A DNA stretch of 30,736 bases from JAHBVL01 sp964461025 (lineage in GTDB: Bacteria; Chloroflexota; Chloroflexia; Thermomicrobiales; UBA6265), in the NCBI GenBank assembly GCA_964461025.1, contig CAYWSE010000041.1, positions 1 to 30,736 of the forward strand, written 5' to 3'. The first letter of the stretch is position 1; the number at the start of each line of letters is the position of its first letter. Both the position numbers and the translations under genes were made by a program. Positions 17,000 through 23,879 of the stretch are shown piece by piece. The notes under the pieces are model-generated. The model was not told where the DNA came from, did no database searches, and saw only the letters and a program-made list of their open reading frames with translations.

Positions 17000-19060
17000 C
17001 TACCAAATAACGATCCGATCCTCGGGAGGCAGGTACATCGCCTCGCCTGGACCGATGTCGAACGCCTCGTAAAAGGCATCCATGTTTTGCGCCGGAACAA
17101 CCGCGCGAACCGCTGATGGGGCATGAGGGTCGGTCTCGATCAGGGTATGCAACGCCTCTTCCCGTTCGATTCCCCTCCAGCTTGTCGCGAATGCGATGAA
17201 AAACCGTTGCTCAGGCGTGAACCCATCGATCAGCGACTCCGATCCCGGATCAGCCCGCGACGCCTGAAACGCATCGAAGGCCGCCTGCAGTCCGCCCATG
17301 TCAGCCACGTTCTCAGTCACCGTCAGCTGCCCATCGACAAACAATCCCGGCAGCACCTCGATTGCGCCATACTGCTCGACGACCCGGTCGTTGAGCGCCT
17401 GGAACGCGGCAAGATCTTCCTCAGTCCACCAATCGGCAAAGTTCCCAGTGGCATCGAACTGCGATCCTTGCAGATCGAATCCGTGCGTGATCTCATGACC
17501 GATCACCGCGCCGATCGCGCCATAGTTCCATGCATCATCAGCCGCTGGGTCGAAGTAAGGCGACTGCAGAAATGCCGCCGGAAAGATGATCTTGTTCGTG
17601 CTCGGGTTGTAAAAGGCATTCACTTCCTGGGCGTTGACGATCCATTCGTCAGGATCGGCCGGTTTGCCCGCCTTGCCCATCCGCTCCCGGTATGCCGCAA
17701 GCGAGGCGTTCGTCGCTGATGCGAAATATGTTTCGCCGGGTTCCACATCCTCATACGTTCTCCACGTGTCCGGATATCCAAGTTGCAGACCCATCGCCTC
17801 GATCTTTTCGTGGGCGAGCGCTTTCGTTTCCTCGGTCATCCAGGTCAGACCGTCGATTCGCGCCGCAAATGCCGCGATCAGATTCTCCACGAGAGCGGTA
17901 ATTTGCTCTTTCGATTCTGGTGAGAAATACTCGTCCACACAGAGTTGGCCAACCGCGTCGCCGAATGCGGCATTGACGACACCCAGGACCTCTTCCTCTG
18001 TGTTGGGCTGTTCCTCGACGCCATACAGGGCCTGAACATAGGGAAAGACGATCGCCTCGATGTCTTCTCCCAGCAGGCTGTAGGTCGTGAACACCGCCAT
18101 GACCTTGAGATAGTCTTTGATCGCTTCCAGATCACTCTCCTGGATGATCCCGTCCAGCACCTCCAGGAGTTCCAGTTCGCTATTGACAATCGTCGGAGAG
18201 CCCTCGACCCCGAGTGCGCTCAGATAGGTCGTCCAGTCGAGCATCGGATATTGGGCCGCCAGCTCTTCTGCCGTTGTCGGGTTGTACAGAACAGCGAAAT
18301 CCTGGGCTTCTTCAGGCGTCACCATGTGGTGAGCCAGCGCAGCTTCGAACGCGAAGACCGCGTCCGCGGCGGCTTCTGATTCGTCAGCCGGGGTGCCGGT
18401 CGCCTCGAGCAGATCGGCGATCAGTGTGCGATACGCGTCGATGACCGGCGCGTTGGCCGGATCATCATCTGAGTAGTACGTCACATCGGGCAATCCGAGG
18501 ATGGGCCCAATGAGCCAGAGAATGTTCATCGTCGAATCGGCGGGGTCGGGAGTGAGATCGAGGTTGATCAGGTCGGGAAAGCCATGCATCTCCGGTTCGA
18601 GCCAGAGCGAATGGAGTTCTTCCAGACTCGTCACTGCCTCGGATCGTTCGATGAAGGGCATCAGCGGTTGAATTCCCTGTGCGTTGCGCGTGTCGACGTC
18701 CGTTCCCTGCTGAAAAAGCAGCGCCGCCTTTTCCTGGTCTGAGAGCGTCGTCGCATTCGGATCGATCTCGACGCCTTGCAGGAGCGCGATCAGCTCCTGC
18801 TCAGTGCGGTCGATCAACTCCTCCAGGACGCCGTACCACGGCCAGTCGGCGGGAATCGTTGTCCTGTCGACCCAACCGCCATTCACAAACCGGAAAAAAT
18901 CCTCTCCCGGATCGACGGACTGATCCATTGCCGACAGGTCGAGAATCGCCGGCGCAGGTTCCGGCGTTTGTGCAATTGCTGGAATGGCATACGATAGTAC
19001 GATGAGAACAGAGAGCAGCATCGAAACGGCGGACCAGCGGAAAAGTGCACGCAAGCGCAT
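17000..19060 (-). CDS. M13-family zinc metalloendopeptidase (neprilysin/PepO-like), secreted
   Basis: This 686-aa exported peptidase has a signal peptide (MRLRALFRWSAVSMLLSVLI core, cleavage probably after AIAQ). The M13 N-terminal domain begins at about residue 40 with DPGEDFFRFVNGGWVDRTTIPADW. The catalytic site is complete: INAQE-type NAQEVNAFYNPSTNKIIFPA, the zinc motif HEITH (H522, E523, H526), and ENVADMGG (E583 third ligand, D587). A PEQRFFIAFATSW segment follows. M13 enzymes cleave short peptides outside the membrane. The ATG at 19060 is preceded by GAGGTG; a much longer open frame upstream runs antisense through the neighbouring glycosyltransferase gene and is rejected. The terminal CxxW motif of eukaryotic members is replaced by RIVIW without cysteine. 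Confidence 0.94.
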   Translation of the reverse strand: MRLRALFRWSAVSMLLSVLIVLSYAIPAIAQTPEPAPAILDLSAMDQSVDPGEDFFRFVNGGWVDRTTIPADWPWYGVLEELIDRTEQELIALLQGVEIDPNATTLSDQEKAALLFQQGTDVDTRNAQGIQPLMPFIERSEAVTSLEELHSLWLEPEMHGFPDLINLDLTPDPADSTMNILWLIGPILGLPDVTYYSDDDPANAPVIDAYRTLIADLLEATGTPADESEAAADAVFAFEAALAHHMVTPEEAQDFAVLYNPTTAEELAAQYPMLDWTTYLSALGVEGSPTIVNSELELLEVLDGIIQESDLEAIKDYLKVMAVFTTYSLLGEDIEAIVFPYVQALYGVEEQPNTEEEVLGVVNAAFGDAVGQLCVDEYFSPESKEQITALVENLIAAFAARIDGLTWMTEETKALAHEKIEAMGLQLGYPDTWRTYEDVEPGETYFASATNASLAAYRERMGKAGKPADPDEWIVNAQEVNAFYNPSTNKIIFPAAFLQSPYFDPAADDAWNYGAIGAVIGHEITHGFDLQGSQFDATGNFADWWTEEDLAAFQALNDRVVEQYGAIEVLPGLFVDGQLTVTENVADMGGLQAAFDAFQASRADPGSESLIDGFTPEQRFFIAFATSWRGIEREEALHTLIETDPHAPSAVRAVVPAQNMDAFYEAFDIGPGEAMYLPPEDRIVIW

Positions 19061-19165
19061 AACCTTCACCTCATGCCTGAGAGATTTCCTCACGATGTCT
19101 TCTGATCTTATCCCATAAATGGTCGAAAAGGACGATGCAGCTGGCATGTATCTGAGGTTTTTGAT

Positions 19166-20095
19166 GTGAGCGATCTTCGACCAGGGCAACACGATGCATG
19201 CGCAGACGATTCTTCCCTTCTCATCGGTGTCTTCAACACCATGTGGGGCATGCCGCTCGAAGTGGACGATCTCCCCCACTGCTGCCAGTTGACGACCGAC
19301 CGGGGAAACCTTGCAGGGGCGGACGCTATCGTCTATCACATCCCTACACTGCCCAGAAAACCCCGCTTCGACCAATCGAATCAGCTGCACGTTGCCTGGT
19401 CGATGGAGTCTGAATCCAACTATCCGCGTTTGCGCGATCCCGCCTTTATCGACCGGTTCGACCTGACGATGACCTACCGTCTCGACTCCAATATCCCCGT
19501 GCCCTACCTCTCGCAGTACCTGTCTGGCGATGGCATCGTTCCAGTGCTGCGCAGGCCGGTTCCGTCCAAGACTCCTGGCAATCTGGCCTCGATGTTCATC
19601 TCCAGCTCGATGAACAAGAGCGGCCGCGATGGCTATGTTGCGGAATTAATGAAGCATCTTGACGTGCATTCATTTGGAAAACGGCGAACCAACCGGCGCT
19701 TGCCCGTTGAAGACCGGGGTCGGCCGTCGAAATTGCACACAATCTCCCAGTACAAATTCGATCTCTCTTTCGAGAACTCGATCGACGACGACTATGTGAC
19801 CGAGAAGTTCTACGACCCGCTTATCTGCGGCACTGTGCCGGTCTATCTCGGCGCGCCGAATATCGACCAGTTCGCCCCGGGCGAGCATTGCTTCATCAAC
19901 ACCGCCGACTTCGCTGGTCCGCGCGAGCTTGCTGACTACCTGCTCCACCTCGACCGCGACGACACTGCCTACAATGCGTTTTTCAAATGGAAGACACAAC
20001 CTCTTTACCCGGCTTTCGATGCGCTGCAACAACTCTCCGCCACATCCTGCTTCGCCCGCCTCTGCACCAAACTCCAGGAACTCCGCGCCCGATGA
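19166..20095 (+). CDS. GT10 family glycosyltransferase (alpha-1,3-fucosyltransferase-like)
   Basis: This 309-aa soluble protein has the hallmark motifs of glycosyltransferase family 10, GDP-fucose alpha-1,3/4-fucosyltransferases. VAWSMESESNYPRL (77-90) matches the W-x-ESP-N acceptor-side motif, MTYRLDSNIPVPY (102-114) matches the TYR-x-DSD segment, and YKFDLSFENS with DDYVTEKFYDPL (196-219) followed by GTVPVYLGAPNI (222-233) is the donor-binding signature. It lacks the C-terminal heptad repeats of Helicobacter enzymes. The start is a GTG at 19166 with GAGG eight bases upstream. It is divergent from the M13 peptidase gene, with 105 bases between starts. No other glycan-synthesis genes are adjacent, so it may act on a surface glycan made elsewhere. 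Confidence 0.88.
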   Translation: MSDLRPGQHDACADDSSLLIGVFNTMWGMPLEVDDLPHCCQLTTDRGNLAGADAIVYHIPTLPRKPRFDQSNQLHVAWSMESESNYPRLRDPAFIDRFDLTMTYRLDSNIPVPYLSQYLSGDGIVPVLRRPVPSKTPGNLASMFISSSMNKSGRDGYVAELMKHLDVHSFGKRRTNRRLPVEDRGRPSKLHTISQYKFDLSFENSIDDDYVTEKFYDPLICGTVPVYLGAPNIDQFAPGEHCFINTADFAGPRELADYLLHLDRDDTAYNAFFKWKTQPLYPAFDALQQLSATSCFARLCTKLQELRAR

Positions 20096-20169
20096 CATAC
20101 AACCCGGCCCCGTGCCAGCACTCGGAATGGCGGCATTCACCTGGAAGATCGGTCCCGGCAGACAGCGGA

Positions 20170-20562
20170 TCAGTGCATGGTCAGGCCTGGGATGTCCGCA
20201 TAGTCGGAACGGTTCCGCGTGACGAGCACCAGCTCATACTCGATGGCCGTCGCGGCGATCATCAGGTCGAGTGCGCGCTGCCGGACTCTTCTCCCCTGGC
20301 CCGCGAGGTCAAATCGAATTGATGCGCATCGATCCGCAATCGCCTCGTCGAACGGAACGATGCCAAGACCATCGATTCGACGTAAAAGCAAGTCCCGTCC
20401 CGTATCTCGGCCGTGTCTTATCATCATTCCCTGCAGGATTTCCATGTACGTCACCGTACTTATCGACACTCCCGCAGGCAAGAGTCCTTCCACAAGGAAA
20501 ACGGACTCACGCTCGAGGTCGAGATAACTAGACATTATGTCGCTGTCGATCAGGTAGGCCAT
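20170..20562 (-). CDS. vapC: PIN-domain toxin (VapC-like), intact
   Basis: This 130-aa PIN-domain ribonuclease toxin has acidic active-site residues in the usual places: D6 and D8 in YLIDSDI, E41 in TYMEILQG, D99 in RALDLMIAATA, and D120 in RNRSDYADIPGL. VapC toxins cut tRNA or rRNA when freed from their antitoxin. The ATG directly abuts the antitoxin stop (TAG then ATG), a normal TA operon arrangement. A paralogue sits at 25987-26386 on the far side of the hydantoinase operon, but it is frameshifted. The end is convergent with the GT10 gene, 74 bases away. Confidence 0.92.
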   Translation of the reverse strand: MAYLIDSDIMSSYLDLERESVFLVEGLLPAGVSISTVTYMEILQGMMIRHGRDTGRDLLLRRIDGLGIVPFDEAIADRCASIRFDLAGQGRRVRQRALDLMIAATAIEYELVLVTRNRSDYADIPGLTMH

Positions 20563-20847
20563 CTATTCTGCCGGCCGCCCGACGCTATCCTGCTCCCTCT
20601 GTTCTTTCATCTCGCGCATAAACTCATCCACATCCATGCCAGAGAAGAGTCCCTGCAGAGATCGAAGACTCTCCAGCGCCTTTTGCGGATCGTAATCCGC
20701 AAAGATGTCCTTCTTCCCATGCCGCTCGCGCTCAATGCGAAACGTCTTTCCTTCGAATTCAAGCGAAACTGGTCCGGCTTCGACCAGCCTCAGCAGTTTG
20801 CCGGTTTCGCTTTCCGGTTCGATGTGAATCACTTTTCGTTCAGCCAT
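20563..20847 (-). CDS. antitoxin partner of the intact PIN toxin
   Basis: This 94-aa protein opens MAERKVIHIEPESETGKLLR, then SLEFEGKTFRIER, DIFADYDPQKALESLRSLQG and a charged tail. This is a small-protein pattern found just before PIN toxins in Chloroflexota. The central part reads as a short beta-rich DNA-binding or Phd-like segment, and the helical C-terminal part probably wraps the toxin; that split is inference. The ATG at 20847 has GGAG seven bases upstream, and a longer frame from 20892 adds an unlikely leader. It is closely similar to the antitoxin at 26387-26662. Confidence 0.88.
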   Translation of the reverse strand: MAERKVIHIEPESETGKLLRLVEAGPVSLEFEGKTFRIERERHGKKDIFADYDPQKALESLRSLQGLFSGMDVDEFMREMKEQREQDSVGRPAE

Positions 20848-20961
20848 GATGTGTCTCCTTTCTCCGTAGAGTAGCGTACAGGCGCACGTCATTGGATACA
20901 GCTACGCCATCGGGCTCCACGTTCTGCACTGGCGACAAAGCCCCGACTGTAACGGCGGCAA

Positions 20962-21040
20962 CGCCTGCGTTGCTCTTCCCCTAGGGAGCGACGTTCCAGG
21001 ATCGTATCAAGGCATCTGGAAACAACAGACAACGCAGGCG
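20962..21040. repeat. long-spaced 11-bp inverted repeat in the regulator upstream region
   Basis: CGCCTGCGTTG (20962-20972) is repeated as CAACGCAGGCG (21030-21040). Within the left arm, GCAACGC-CT-GCGTTGC (20958-20973) is itself a small hairpin. AGCGAC (20987-20992) and GTCGCT (21043-21048) form a second, interleaved pair. It lies in the 303-base gap between the antitoxin start and the LacI-type regulator. It could be chance in GC-rich DNA or a structured leader. Confidence 0.4.
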
Positions 21041-21106
21041 ATGTCGCTGCTGGCGGGCACCATTGATGACAACCATGTACGTGATAAATCCACCCATGCT
21101 ATCATC

Positions 21107-21134
21107 CCGGAAACGTTTCCGGAAACGTTTCCGG
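21107..21134. promoter_or_regulatory. double LacI-type operator, perfect 28-bp palindrome
   Basis: Two abutting perfect 12-bp palindromes, GGAAACGTTTCC at 21109-21120 and 21121-21132, are bordered by CC and GG so the whole block is a perfect palindrome. AAACGTTT with a central CG is the standard operator core of LacI-family repressors. It ends 16 bases before the GTG of the LacI-type gene, so binding should block the operon and make it autoregulated. A possible TATCAT -10 box lies at 21099-21104, directly upstream. Confidence 0.85.
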
Positions 21135-21150
21135 TCGGAGGCTTTCGAAC

Positions 21151-22155
21151 GTGCCAACGACGATCAGGGATGTGGCCAAGGCAGCAGGTGTCTCCGTCAC
21201 GACCGCGCATCGCGGGCTGAACGGCAAGGACGACCTGGGCGACGACACCCGCGCCCGCATCCTCGCCGCCGCCGCCAATCTCGACTACGTCCCCAGCGCT
21301 GCCGCGCGCACCCTCGTTTCCGGCAAGTCGATGACCATCGGCATGATCGTCACCGACAACGCCAGCCCGGTCTACGCCGGCATCGTCCGGGGAGTCGAGG
21401 AAGCGGCCAATGCCGCCGGCTACGGGCTTCTCCTCTGTAATTCCGCCGACGATCAGAACCGCGCCCTCTCCAGTCTCGCCCTCCTGCGCGCCCAGCAGGT
21501 CGACGGCGTTCTCATCACACCCGTCCAAACCGACCGTCGTGACATCGACTACCTCCGCGCCGCCGGCATTCCCTATGTCCTGCTCTTGCGGCACTTCGAT
21601 GATCCAGCCGACGAAGCGGTCCTGGTCGACAACACAGCTGCCGCCTACGCGGCCACACGTCACCTGCTCGACCTCGGCCATCTCTCGATCGCTCACATTG
21701 CCGGGCCGGAACATGTGTCCAGCGCCCGCTTACGTCTCACCGGATTTGCAAACGCGATGGCAGAAGCAGGCATTCCTGTCGAGGCCAATGCGGTTATGCG
21801 CACTCCATACAACATCGCCGGGGGCTACGCGGCGGCACGTCAGATTCTCCAAGCGCCTGCGCGACCCACGGCAATACTCGCCGGCAACGACCTGCACGCC
21901 GTTGGCGTCATCAAGGCTGCTCGCGAGCTCGGCATCCGTATTCCCGATGATCTTGCCTTGGTGGGAGGCGACGACATCGAGCTCGCCGAGTTTCTCGACC
22001 CACCGCTAACTACCTTCCGCCAGCCATCGCTCGACATCGGCCGGCGCGGCGCCGAGATGCTCCTCCAGCGGTTGGCTGGAAAGGACCTGGTTTCTCGCCG
22101 CAGCATATTCACACCTGAGCTGATCGTCCGCGCGTCGTCGGGAGGACCTATTTGA
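21151..22155 (+). CDS. LacI-family transcriptional regulator of the hyuBA operon
   Basis: This 334-aa LacI/GalR repressor has its helix-turn-helix at residues 3-24 (TIRDVAKAAGVSVTTAHRGLN). The usual TVSRVLN recognition segment is altered to TAHRGLN. A hinge follows (YVPSAAARTLVSGKS, about 46-60), then a periplasmic-binding-protein-like effector domain from IGMIVTDNASPVYAGIVRGVE to FRQPSLDIGRRGAEML. The GTG start is supported by GGAGG nine bases upstream. The stop overlaps the TTG start of hyuB (TTGA), so it is the first gene of the operon, and the double operator just upstream makes autorepression very likely. The inducer is probably a substrate or product of the HyuA/HyuB enzymes, which is inferred. 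Confidence 0.95.
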   Translation: MPTTIRDVAKAAGVSVTTAHRGLNGKDDLGDDTRARILAAAANLDYVPSAAARTLVSGKSMTIGMIVTDNASPVYAGIVRGVEEAANAAGYGLLLCNSADDQNRALSSLALLRAQQVDGVLITPVQTDRRDIDYLRAAGIPYVLLLRHFDDPADEAVLVDNTAAAYAATRHLLDLGHLSIAHIAGPEHVSSARLRLTGFANAMAEAGIPVEANAVMRTPYNIAGGYAAARQILQAPARPTAILAGNDLHAVGVIKAARELGIRIPDDLALVGGDDIELAEFLDPPLTTFRQPSLDIGRRGAEMLLQRLAGKDLVSRRSIFTPELIVRASSGGPI

Positions 22156-23879
22156 GCGAGCAACGTATCGATCCTATCACTTTCGAAGTTCTCCGCAACG
22201 CGCTGACTGAAGTCACCGAGATGATGTCGCTCGCCCTACGGCGCAGCGCCTATTCGACCAACATCAAGACGCGAGCCGACTTCTCCTGCGCACTCTTCGA
22301 CCAGAACCTGCAACCCGTCGCCCAGTCGTTCTCTCAGGCCAATCACCTCGGGTCGCTCGTCAAGATGGTCCCCAACATGGTCACTGAGTACGGACCGGAG
22401 CGCCTCGGACCTGGCGACGTCCTCGTCGGCAACGATCCCTACCGGGGTGGCGCGCACCTGAACGACATCCTCGTCGTGTCACCCGTCGTGGCCGGCGGCG
22501 AGCGAATCGCCTGGGTCGCCAATCTCGCTCATCACGTCGATGTCGGGGGCGGAGCGCCCGCCAGCATTGGTTCGTTCCGCGAGGTCTATCAGGAAGGGAT
22601 CATCATCCCGCCGGTAAAGCTCGTCGAAGCTGGCGAGATCGTCGGCGATGTCTTCGCCCTGACTCTCTCGCAGGTGCGCGCCAAACGCGAAACCGCCGGC
22701 GACTTCCGCGCCCAGTTCGCGGCAAACGTCACCGGCACGCAGCGCTTCATGACATTGGTCGAGCGATATGGCGTCGATGTCATGCGCCGCTACGTCGCCG
22801 AGCTGATCGACTACACCGACCGCCGCGCGACTGCAGAAATCGCATCATTGCCACGCGGTTCCTTCTCGGCGGAAGGCGTTGTCGATAACGACGGCTTCAC
22901 CGACGAACCGGTCCATCTGAAAGCCACGATCACCATCGACGACGACGGCGTGCTCTTCGACTTCACCGGTTGCGATCCGCAACGCCGCGCTCCGGTGAAC
23001 ATGACCTTCTCCCAGGCCTACTCCGCATGCGCGTATGTCCTGAAATGCCTGATCGATCCAGACATCCCGGTCAATGCCGGTTTCTACAAGCACGTCAATA
23101 TGCACGCGCCGCTTGGCACCGTCGCCCACGCCGCGCATCCGGGACCGGTCGTCGGCGGGTGGGAAACGAACTCCCGCCTCACCGACATCATGCTCCTCGC
23201 TCTCGCCCCGGCATTGCCCGAACGAGTGCCCGCCGGCACGAAGGGGATGATCTGCCACGCCGGTTTCGGCGGCGTCAATCCGCGCACCGGCGAGTTCTAC
23301 TGCTTTCTGGAAACGCTGGCCGGCGGCTACGGCGGCCGGCAGGGGCTTGATGGTCCCGACGCCGTGCAAGCCCACGGTCAAAACACCGAAAACGCGCCAA
23401 TCGAGGAAACCGAGCTCAACTACCCGGTTCGCATCACCCGCTATGAGCTGGTCGATGATTCCGACGGCGCAGGTCAGTGGCGAGGCGGACTTGGTCTGCG
23501 CCGCGATTACCATTTCCCCGACCACGGTCCCTCCTTCACCGTTCTGTCCGATCGCGACCGCTGGGGCCCGCACGGTCTCTTCGGTGGATCCTCTGGCGAG
23601 CGAGCGACCTACACCCTCAATCCCGGGCCCAGAGAAGTCCGGCTCAGCTCAAAAGCGACCGTAGAGCTTCAACCCGGCGACACGGTCAGCTACCGCACCT
23701 GCGGCGGCGGCGGATACGGGCCCCCCGAGCAACGCGACCCGCATTTGGTGTTGCGCGATGTCCGGGAAGGCATCGTCTCGCACGAACGAGCCCGCTCCGA
23801 CTATCGCGTCGCGATCGACCCCGCTCAGTGGAGCATCGATGAGAGTGCAACGGCTGAACTCCGAAAGGCAGAGTCATGA
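22152..23879 (+). CDS. hyuB: hydantoinase B/oxoprolinase family protein
   Basis: This 575-aa subunit belongs to the HyuB family, partner of HyuA in ATP-dependent N-methylhydantoinases, acetone-carboxylase-like and oxoprolinase-type enzymes. It begins DPITFEVLRNALTEVTEMMSLALRRSAYSTNIKTRADFS and continues through GDVLVGNDPYRGGAHLNDI, NLAHHVDVGGGAP and a glycine-rich C-terminal signature CGGGGYGPPEQR (517-528) followed by VLRDVREGIVSHERARSDY. The start is a TTG overlapping the regulator stop, with GGGAGGA six bases upstream. The stop overlaps the hyuA start (ATGA), giving a tightly coupled pair. The substrate class (hydantoin, oxoproline or other cyclic amide) cannot be fixed from the sequence. 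Confidence 0.94.
   Translation: MSEQRIDPITFEVLRNALTEVTEMMSLALRRSAYSTNIKTRADFSCALFDQNLQPVAQSFSQANHLGSLVKMVPNMVTEYGPERLGPGDVLVGNDPYRGGAHLNDILVVSPVVAGGERIAWVANLAHHVDVGGGAPASIGSFREVYQEGIIIPPVKLVEAGEIVGDVFALTLSQVRAKRETAGDFRAQFAANVTGTQRFMTLVERYGVDVMRRYVAELIDYTDRRATAEIASLPRGSFSAEGVVDNDGFTDEPVHLKATITIDDDGVLFDFTGCDPQRRAPVNMTFSQAYSACAYVLKCLIDPDIPVNAGFYKHVNMHAPLGTVAHAAHPGPVVGGWETNSRLTDIMLLALAPALPERVPAGTKGMICHAGFGGVNPRTGEFYCFLETLAGGYGGRQGLDGPDAVQAHGQNTENAPIEETELNYPVRITRYELVDDSDGAGQWRGGLGLRRDYHFPDHGPSFTVLSDRDRWGPHGLFGGSSGERATYTLNPGPREVRLSSKATVELQPGDTVSYRTCGGGGYGPPEQRDPHLVLRDVREGIVSHERARSDYRVAIDPAQWSIDESATAELRKAES

Noticed and set aside
19061..19390. 110-residue N-terminal extension of the M13 peptidase
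   Set aside because: It would run antisense through the GT10 gene. The ATG at 19060 has a ribosome site and gives a proper signal peptide.
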